Assembly (NCBI GenBank): GCA_947499775.1
Contig: CANMPY010000122.1
Span: 1-6,278 of the forward strand
Direction of reading: 5' to 3'
Source: Bacteroidota bacterium
GTDB lineage: Bacteria > Bacteroidota > Bacteroidia > NS11-12g > UBA9320
DNA length: 6,278 bases
Under the pieces are notes generated by a model that had not been told where the DNA came from, made no database searches, and saw nothing but the letters and a program-made list of their open reading frames with translations. Shown in pieces: positions 1 to 3,656 of the stretch. The position numbers and the translations under genes are program-made. Each line of letters starts with the position of its first letter. Within the stretch, counting starts at the first letter, position 1.

Positions 1-101
1 TTAGACCCTTCCTTCTCCTGAAAATAAATTAATTTTTTGCCGCAAGAGCTAAGGATGATTGTAGCTGCAAAAAGAATGAAAAGGTATTTATTTTTTCTCA
101 T
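1..101 (-). CDS. Polysaccharide export-type lipoprotein, N-terminal fragment (cut by left edge)
   Basis: An open frame starts at an ATG 3 bases after the upxY-like stop codon and runs off the left edge, giving 33 complete codons. It begins MRKNKYLFILFAATIILSSC: basic residues, a hydrophobic core, then a lipobox LSSC with the modified cysteine at residue 20. This is a type II lipoprotein signal, so an outer-membrane or periplasmic lipoprotein is expected. The mature start GKKLIYFQEKEG resembles the N-terminus of Bacteroidota polysaccharide biosynthesis/export (Wza/BexD-like) proteins, where a K-K-L-x-Y-F-Q segment often follows the lipid cysteine. UpxY-family genes typically sit immediately upstream of such loci, which supports the reading. 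The lipoprotein call is direct from sequence; the Wza-like assignment is inference from a short fragment and its neighbour. Tight spacing implies co-transcription and probably translational coupling with the antiterminator. Confidence 0.72.
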   Translation of the reverse strand, partial: MRKNKYLFILFAATIILSSCGKKLIYFQEKEGS

Positions 102-104
102 TTT

Positions 105-605
105 TTATTTTTTAGACGGCAAAGTTAATACTTTATTTATAGGCACATCGGCTATTAAAGAACATCCCAAGGATTCAATACTTACTTTTACTTTATTTTT
201 CCCAATTTTTATCACCTTTCCGGTGTAATTCATAAAAGGGCCACCATCAATTTGAACGATGCTATTTAATTCAGGCACGTTATATTCGACTTGTATATTT
301 TGGTATTCTCCCAAAAATTTCTTTATCACTAAAATTTCTTCGTCCCTGATTACCGCAGGTTTGCCAAGCCAATACACAAAGTTAAGCACTCCTTTCGTTT
401 CTCTTATTTTTTGCTGATCGGCGTCTTCAATTTTTACAAATATGTAGGAGCGAAACAAGGGCTCCTCTACTATTTTTTTTCGATCACTCCATTGCTTTAG
501 CACCTTATGCAAAGGGAGGTAATTCTCTATCCCGCTTATGTCAAACAACCCAGAAACTTTTTTTTCGTGGCGGGAATTGACGTATACGGCGTACCAGTGT
601 TTCAT
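105..605 (-). CDS. UpxY-family transcription antiterminator (NusG-like)
   Basis: A 166-residue NusG paralogue. Residues 1-95 look like an NGN domain: WYAVYVNSRHEKKV near the start, then a PLxxxxKxWSDRKK stretch and LFRSYIFV at 50-57, the strand that carries F-P-G-Y in NusG. Residues about 112-160 fit a KOW domain, with GPF at 122-124, a conserved-type glycine at 129 and alternating K/V strands. In Bacteroides, UpxY proteins bind RNA polymerase in the leader of their own capsule operon and prevent premature termination. The downstream export-lipoprotein gene fits that role. The start is supported by the MKHWYAVY opening, normal for the family. The gene is preceded by a C-rich hexamer array instead of a Shine-Dalgarno site. 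It could in principle be an RfaH/LoaP-type specialised NusG, but it is too distant from housekeeping NusG to be that gene. Confidence 0.9.
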   Translation of the reverse strand: MKHWYAVYVNSRHEKKVSGLFDISGIENYLPLHKVLKQWSDRKKIVEEPLFRSYIFVKIEDADQQKIRETKGVLNFVYWLGKPAVIRDEEILVIKKFLGEYQNIQVEYNVPELNSIVQIDGGPFMNYTGKVIKIGKNKVKVSIESLGCSLIADVPINKVLTLPSKK

Positions 606-621
606 TTAAAGTTAGATAGAG

Positions 622-669
622 ATTAAGATTAAGGTTAAGGTTAAGGTTGAGGTTGAGGTTGAGGTTGAA
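622..669. repeat. Hexamer tandem array 1 (GGTTAA/GGTTGA)
   Basis: Eight consecutive 6-base units in perfect phase: two ATTAAG, two GTTAAG, three GTTGAG and one GTTGAA. The units drift from A-rich to G-rich along the array. It lies between the four-helix-bundle gene and the UpxY-like gene. On the transcribed (minus) strand it reads CAACCT/TTAACC, so it forms the 5' leader of the antiterminator gene. The same unit occurs in opposite orientation at 1047-1073 and 1999-2157. Confidence 0.9.
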
Positions 670-694
670 ATCAACCTTAACTTGAGCCTTAATT
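645..694. repeat. Imperfect palindrome spanning array 1 and the stop of the four-helix-bundle gene
   Basis: The centre GGTTG-AAAT-CAACC extends outward on the plus strand to about 22 pairs with one mismatch (655/684) and several G-T pairs. The right arm consists of decayed CAACCT-type units and overlaps the last codons and stop of the four-helix-bundle gene. Because many pairs are G-T on the plus strand, minus-strand RNA would fold less well. It is probably a head-to-head junction of the hexamer repeat, not an efficient terminator, and no T-tract follows. Confidence 0.55.
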
Positions 695-1045
695 CAAGGA
701 TCTCATTAATTTATTTAATTCGTGAATAACATTTTCTATTTTTCTAAAGTTCGGCTCTATTTCTACCATGTTAAAATAGTTAACATTATGGCCATATATT
801 AAATGACTTTTCGTTTCAAAGGCACTTCCTCTAGAAATAACATAAAACCTTTTTTTGTCTGGTGCGGTGCCTCTTCCAAAACCTTCTGCTATATTGGATG
901 AAATAGATTCAGAAGAACGACGCAATTGACTGGTTAATGCATAATCTTCACTTTTAGGAAGCCGAACCGTCAGCTCAAATACATCCACAGCTATTTCCAT
1001 TGCTAATTTCCATACAGGCATATCTTCAAAACTTAAATATGTCAT
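689..1045 (-). CDS. Four-helix-bundle protein, S23/23S rRNA intervening-sequence family
   Basis: A 118-residue protein of the S23 (23S rRNA intervening sequence) family, of usual length. Helix 1 carries FEDMPVWKLAMEIAVDVF (6-23). The family core covers residues 37-58, with LTSQLRR, then SISSNIAEGFGR. The RGSAFET stretch at 72-78 starts helix 3, and a final amphipathic helix covers 97-117. Homologues were named from ORFs in 23S rRNA intervening sequences. Related four-helix bundles include the Avd accessory protein of diversity-generating retroelements. The molecular role of free-standing members is unknown, and nothing here shows rRNA or a reverse transcriptase nearby. It lies 83 bases upstream of the UpxY-like gene and 88 bases after the nucleotidyltransferase-like gene, probably in one transcript. 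Both flanks are inverted CAACCT arrays, suggesting insertion as a cassette. The ATG follows the array directly (TTAAGGC then ATG). Confidence 0.88.
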   Translation of the reverse strand: MTYLSFEDMPVWKLAMEIAVDVFELTVRLPKSEDYALTSQLRRSSESISSNIAEGFGRGTAPDKKRFYVISRGSAFETKSHLIYGHNVNYFNMVEIEPNFRKIENVIHELNKLMRSLN

Positions 1046-1046
1046 G

Positions 1047-1073
1047 CCTTAATCTCAACCTAAACCTCAATCC
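1047..1073. repeat. Hexamer array 2 (CAACCT orientation), inverted relative to array 1
   Basis: Four 6-base units in phase, CCTTAA, TCTCAA, CCTAAA and CCTCAA, followed by TCC. The array ends one base before the start codon of the four-helix-bundle gene, so on the transcribed strand it supplies the translation-initiation region. Its 1047-1060 portion is the reverse complement of 621-634 at 12 of 14 positions, making an inverted-repeat pair around the gene. Confidence 0.75.
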
Positions 1074-1133
1074 ACAGCTTCGCCACCTCAGTCACATAGT
1101 ACAGAGTGGCAATTGTATAAAAAGGATACCAAT

Positions 1134-1661
1134 TTACGCTTTACTCCAAAGCAGTAATGCAGGTATTTTATTGGTCTCAAATATTAGCAAATCGGCTTTA
1201 TCAATTTGCTTAATATTTAATTTACGGTGTATTGTTTCTTCAACGCGAACGATAAGTTCGTCGAGGTAAGCTTTGTTTACATTTCCTAAAATGAGTAGCT
1301 CTATCGTATCGCTGTCGAGGCCACGTGCAAAGCTGCCAACGAGAAACACTTTTTCGGGCTCACCTAAACGCGACACAATGTGATCGATTATTTTATCGAT
1401 GCCCACAAATTTTCGAATAATTGAATTAATCTCCGGATAAAGTGGGTGTTTGGTATTGGCTTTAAAAATTTTTTTGTTTTGCTCAGAATAGGAGTTTAAT
1501 AATCCTGATTCTTCAAATTTGTTAAGTTCTAAACGAATGGCATTCGTTGATTCTCCAAACTCAGCTTCAAGGTTGCGTAAATATGCCGTATTACTCGCAT
1601 TCAAGAAGAATTTAAGCAACAGTTTAATCTTAGTTTTTGATGAAACCAGAGAATCGAGCAT
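1134..1661 (-). CDS. Winged-helix protein with degenerate nucleotidyltransferase domain
   Basis: A 175-residue, two-part protein. Residues about 8-72 look like a winged helix: helices around KIKLLLKFFLN and LRNLEAEFGESTNAIRLEL, then EESGLL and a short wing. Residues about 85-175 look like a minimal nucleotidyltransferase (MNT/Pol-beta) fold with the GSFARG loop at 109-114. The acidic motif that normally follows (DxD or DxE) reads D116-S-D118-T-I-E121, so threonine occupies the expected first-aspartate position and the loop is short. Catalysis is doubtful. Similar proteins, often labelled ArsR-like or nucleotidyltransferase, accompany polysaccharide loci in Bacteroidota, so a role as operon regulator is plausible but inferred. 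It is the first gene after a good promoter with an inverted repeat over the -7 box. A MNT-type antitoxin is an alternative, but no HEPN partner is visible. Confidence 0.75.
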   Translation of the reverse strand: MLDSLVSSKTKIKLLLKFFLNASNTAYLRNLEAEFGESTNAIRLELNKFEESGLLNSYSEQNKKIFKANTKHPLYPEINSIIRKFVGIDKIIDHIVSRLGEPEKVFLVGSFARGLDSDTIELLILGNVNKAYLDELIVRVEETIHRKLNIKQIDKADLLIFETNKIPALLLWSKA

Positions 1662-1670
1662 GTTTAGTAA

Positions 1671-1689
1671 TGAGTAACAAAACTACTCA
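1671..1689. promoter_or_regulatory. Inverted repeat over the -7 element (candidate operator)
   Basis: TGAGTA and TACTCA form a perfect 6-base inverted repeat separated by 7 bases, centred on the -7 box of the promoter at 1678-1707 and 9 bases upstream of the winged-helix start codon. Its symmetry and position fit a repressor site, perhaps for autoregulation by the adjacent winged-helix protein. That function is inference. Confidence 0.35.
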
Positions 1690-1707
1690 ATATTGATTAA
1701 TACGCAA
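1678..1707 (-). promoter_or_regulatory. Bacteroidota-type promoter for the winged-helix/antiterminator operon
   Basis: On the minus strand a TTG (1705-1707) is followed after 19 bases by TAGTTTTG (1678-1685). This is an exact match to the TAnnTTTG -7 consensus with the usual spacing to the -33 TTG of the Bacteroidota primary sigma factor. Transcription would start a few bases downstream, leaving a leader of only about 10-15 bases before the ATG at 1661. Confidence 0.6.
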
Positions 1708-1790
1708 CTATTTTTTTATTTTTCTAAGTTAAATTTAGGGGATTAAAAATAGCCATTGCTTTTAGGCAGTTTTAACTTGAGTGAATGCTG

Positions 1791-1946
1791 GTTGTTGGTT
1801 GGAAGGTTTGTTGGTTTGAAGGTTTGATAGTTAGATGGTTGGTTTGTATGGTTGGAAGGTTTGGTGGTTGGGTGGTTAGATGGTCTGGTGGTCTGGTGGT
1901 TAGGTGGTTAGATGGTTGGAATGTTTGGTTGTTAGATGGTTGGATA
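1791..1946. repeat. Octamer tandem array (GTTnGRTG-like), about 19 units
   Basis: Units of 8 bases beginning GT follow one another in phase, broken only by a 7-base first unit (1791-1797) and a 5-base unit (1846-1850). GTTAGATG occurs four times (1830, 1875, 1907, 1931); GTTGGAAG and GTCTGGTG occur twice each. The plus strand has only two C residues in the whole array (1885 and 1893), so the minus-strand RNA would be almost free of G and rich in C and A. The unit differs in length from the hexamers nearby, so it is a separate repeat family. Confidence 0.88.
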
Positions 1947-1998
1947 TGTCTTAATTATTTTAACATATCACGTTTAAGCATTGCCCTAATTCCCTATC

Positions 1999-2050
1999 CC
2001 TTAATCTCAACCTCAACCCTAACCTCAGCCTTTAACCTTAACCTTTAACC
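1999..2050. repeat. Hexamer array 3a (CCTTAA/CCTCAA), degenerate
   Basis: Units CCTTAA, TCTCAA, CCTCAA, CCCTAA, CCTCAG, then CCTTAA with two 7-base CCTTTAA variants. The family and orientation match array 2 (both open with CCTTAATCTCAACCT). It decays into a 35-base unique interruption (2051-2085) before the array resumes. Confidence 0.8.
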
Positions 2051-2063
2051 TTTCTACTTTAAC

Positions 2064-2078
2064 CCACCTTAGCGGTGG
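2064..2078. repeat. Short GC-rich hairpin inside hexamer array 3
   Basis: CCACC and GGTGG form a 5-base-pair stem with a TTAGC loop in the interruption of the hexamer array. No T-tract follows on either strand, so it is not called a terminator. The adjoining GGTGGCAAGCT is an inverted near-copy of a stretch beside array 2 (AGCTTCGCCACC at 1077-1088). Confidence 0.4.
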
Positions 2079-2085
2079 CAAGCTT

Positions 2086-2165
2086 TTAACCTTTACCTCA
2101 ACCTCACCCTCAACCTTTACCTCAACCTCAACCTCAACCTCACCCTCACCCTCACCCTCCCCTCC
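2086..2165. repeat. Hexamer array 3b (TCAACC/TCACCC), abutting a stop codon
   Basis: Twelve 6-base units in perfect phase from 2086 to 2157 (TTAACC, TTTACC, TCAACC and TCACCC types), then shortened TCCCC and TCCC units up to the transporter stop codon. Units become steadily more C-rich toward the gene. The last codons of the transporter (GTG AGG TAG on the coding strand) look like repeat sequence too, so the array may have eroded or rewritten the 3' end of the gene. Confidence 0.9.
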
Positions 2166-2166
2166 C
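2143..2166 (-). other. G-quadruplex-forming motif at the end of the transporter gene
   Basis: The plus strand has five C-runs (2143-2145, 2149-2151, 2155-2157, 2159-2162, 2164-2166) with 1-3 base spacers. The minus strand, which is the mRNA sense, therefore carries five G-runs of three or four, satisfying the usual G3+N1-7 rule with very short loops. It begins within the stop codon of the transporter at 2166-3647. Confidence 0.65.
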
Positions 2167-3647
2167 TACCTCACTTCTTGCATAAGTTTTTTGACCCACG
2201 GCGAAATAATAAGTAACAGGATTCCGGATATCAGTGCATAAATAGCTAACTGATGGTAACCACCTGTATATGTAATAAGTTTTTCGGTCGCCGTTGCATT
2301 TTTGTCAGGCGAAACCATATCTGCTCCTAAAATTCCTGCAACGTATTGACCATAGGCACTGGCCAAAAACCACATTCCCATCATCATACCCCACAATGGT
2401 TTGGGTGATAATTTTGTCATTAACGATAAGCCAATTGGGGATAAGCAAAGTTCTCCAAACGTAATTACTAAGTATGCTAAAGTGAAAAAATCAAGCGATG
2501 TAATGCCCTGAAGATTTGCAAAAAATCGAGTAGAGTAGAATATGAAGAACCCACCGGATAGCAGTATAAAACCAAGCCCAAATTTAATAACAGCATTAGG
2601 CTCAAGTTTTTTGCGCGCCATCCATATCCATAACAAGCCTACAATTGGGGCAAAAATTATGACAAAAAGTGAATTGGCCGAATTATTAACCCCATTTGGA
2701 TCTAAGGGAATACCAAGCACGGTGTTGCTGAGATTATTCTTAGCAAAAAGACTTAAGGATCCTCCGCTTTGCTCAAAAAATGCCCAAAAAAGTATAGAAA
2801 AAAGAATGAAAATTAAGGCCGCGCCAAGTTTAATATTCTCATTTCGGTTGTATTTAGACATTTCATATCCTAAATAGATGAGTGTAAGGGGGCCAATAAT
2901 ATACATAAACCAATCTGTGTATTCAGGATTTGCAACCATTATCATTATAAGTGGGATAATGGCGATTGAGCCTACATAAACCGCATAGTCATACCATAAG
3001 TTTTTACTTTCGTATGGTTTATTTTTTATAGGAGAATATCCAATTGGTCCCAGGTTTTTTTGGGTAAAGAAAAAAGTGATAAGACTAATCGTCATGGCAA
3101 CTGCAGCTAAACCAAAAGCAAGGTTCCATGAATAGTTTTTTGCAACGGTTATACAGGCATAGCCTCCAAGTAAGGCTCCAAGATTTATGCCGCTATAGAA
3201 GAGTGAAAATCCAGCATCGCGTCTAACATCCCCCTCTTTGTATAATCCACCTACCATTGTAGAGATGTTAGGTTTGAAAAATCCTGTACCAATAATATTG
3301 AATCCAATGCCCAGAAAAAAATATTGCTTTGGATCAAACGCCAAAATAAGACTGCCAATGATCATTAAAAGCCCCCCCCAAACTAACGATTTTCTAAACC
3401 CTAAGATTTTATCGGCAAACAGTCCACCTATAAAGGTGAAAGCATAAACAAAAGCCTGGGTAGCCCCATATTGAAGGTTGGCTATTTTATCATCCAACAT
3501 CAATTCGGTAACCATAAAATACACTAGCATTCCACGCATTCCATAAAAACAGAAGCGTTCCCACATTTCGGAGAAGAAAAGAGACCAAATTTGCTTGGGA
3601 TATTTTCCCTCAAAATTTTGAATTTCTTCTAAAGTTTCTTTTGCCAT
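2166..3647 (-). CDS. POT/PTR2-family proton-coupled peptide transporter (third in tandem)
   Basis: A 493-residue inner-membrane symporter expected to import di- and tripeptides with protons. The TM1 POT motif is present as E27-x-x-E30-R31-F with YGMR after it. Other family marks are GGLFADKILGFRKSL (74-88), GFFKPNIST (122-130) with the TM4 lysine K125, FYSGINLGAL (150-159), the TM7 acidic motif F-E292-Q-S-G, and FGELCLSPIGLS (397-408) in TM10. Two hydrophobic segments at about 219-262 match the extra HA/HB helices of bacterial POTs, giving 14 membrane segments. Proton and substrate residues look intact. The start is the ATG before the typical soluble N-terminus, 9 bases after the stop of the preceding transporter, so the two are co-transcribed. 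The TAG stop merges into a repeat array. Exact substrate cannot be read from sequence. Confidence 0.93.
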   Translation of the reverse strand: MAKETLEEIQNFEGKYPKQIWSLFFSEMWERFCFYGMRGMLVYFMVTELMLDDKIANLQYGATQAFVYAFTFIGGLFADKILGFRKSLVWGGLLMIIGSLILAFDPKQYFFLGIGFNIIGTGFFKPNISTMVGGLYKEGDVRRDAGFSLFYSGINLGALLGGYACITVAKNYSWNLAFGLAAVAMTISLITFFFTQKNLGPIGYSPIKNKPYESKNLWYDYAVYVGSIAIIPLIMIMVANPEYTDWFMYIIGPLTLIYLGYEMSKYNRNENIKLGAALIFILFSILFWAFFEQSGGSLSLFAKNNLSNTVLGIPLDPNGVNNSANSLFVIIFAPIVGLLWIWMARKKLEPNAVIKFGLGFILLSGGFFIFYSTRFFANLQGITSLDFFTLAYLVITFGELCLSPIGLSLMTKLSPKPLWGMMMGMWFLASAYGQYVAGILGADMVSPDKNATATEKLITYTGGYHQLAIYALISGILLLIISPWVKKLMQEVR

Positions 3648-3656
3648 GAGTTTAAT

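Larger units (their letters stand above)
1662..2165. other. Gene-free spacer of 504 bases between the peptide-transporter and polysaccharide operons
   Basis: No convincing protein or RNA gene is visible on either strand. In transcription order it holds the G-quadruplex-prone hexamer array after the transporter stop codon, a short hairpin, a second hexamer block, about 50 bases of ordinary sequence (1947-1998), the octamer array, and an AT-rich stretch (1686-1790) leading to the promoter of the winged-helix gene. No classic hairpin-plus-T-tract terminator is visible for the transporter operon. The only long plus-strand open frame here is made of repeat sequence. Confidence 0.8.

Noticed and set aside
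37..228. Plus-strand open frame at the left edge
   Set aside because: It lies antisense to the UpxY-like gene and the lipoprotein start, both of which have clear family features.
607..614. -7 promoter box (TAACTTTA) just before the UpxY-like gene
   Set aside because: It lacks the final G and any TTG at -33 spacing, and it would start transcription inside the coding sequence.
1000..1269. Plus-strand open frame crossing the gap between the S23 and winged-helix genes
   Set aside because: It is antisense to two supported genes and its N-terminal half translates the hexamer array (L-N-L-N repeats).
1134..1661. MNT/HEPN toxin-antitoxin pair with the four-helix-bundle gene
   Set aside because: The helical neighbour carries the S23 family motifs and lacks the RxxxxH motif of HEPN toxins.
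1791..1946. CRISPR array
   Set aside because: Units are 8 bases with no spacers, and no cas genes are present.
1785..2048. Plus-strand open frame of 87 codons over the repeats
   Set aside because: It consists of octamer and hexamer repeats read through in one frame, with Trp/Gly/Val-rich low-complexity translation and no family resemblance.
2064..2078. Rho-independent terminator for the transporter operon
   Set aside because: The stem is only 5 pairs and no T-tract follows in the minus direction.
622..2157. True telomeric repeats
   Set aside because: The hexamers resemble telomere units, but they are short, internal, of mixed orientation and embedded in bacterial operons.
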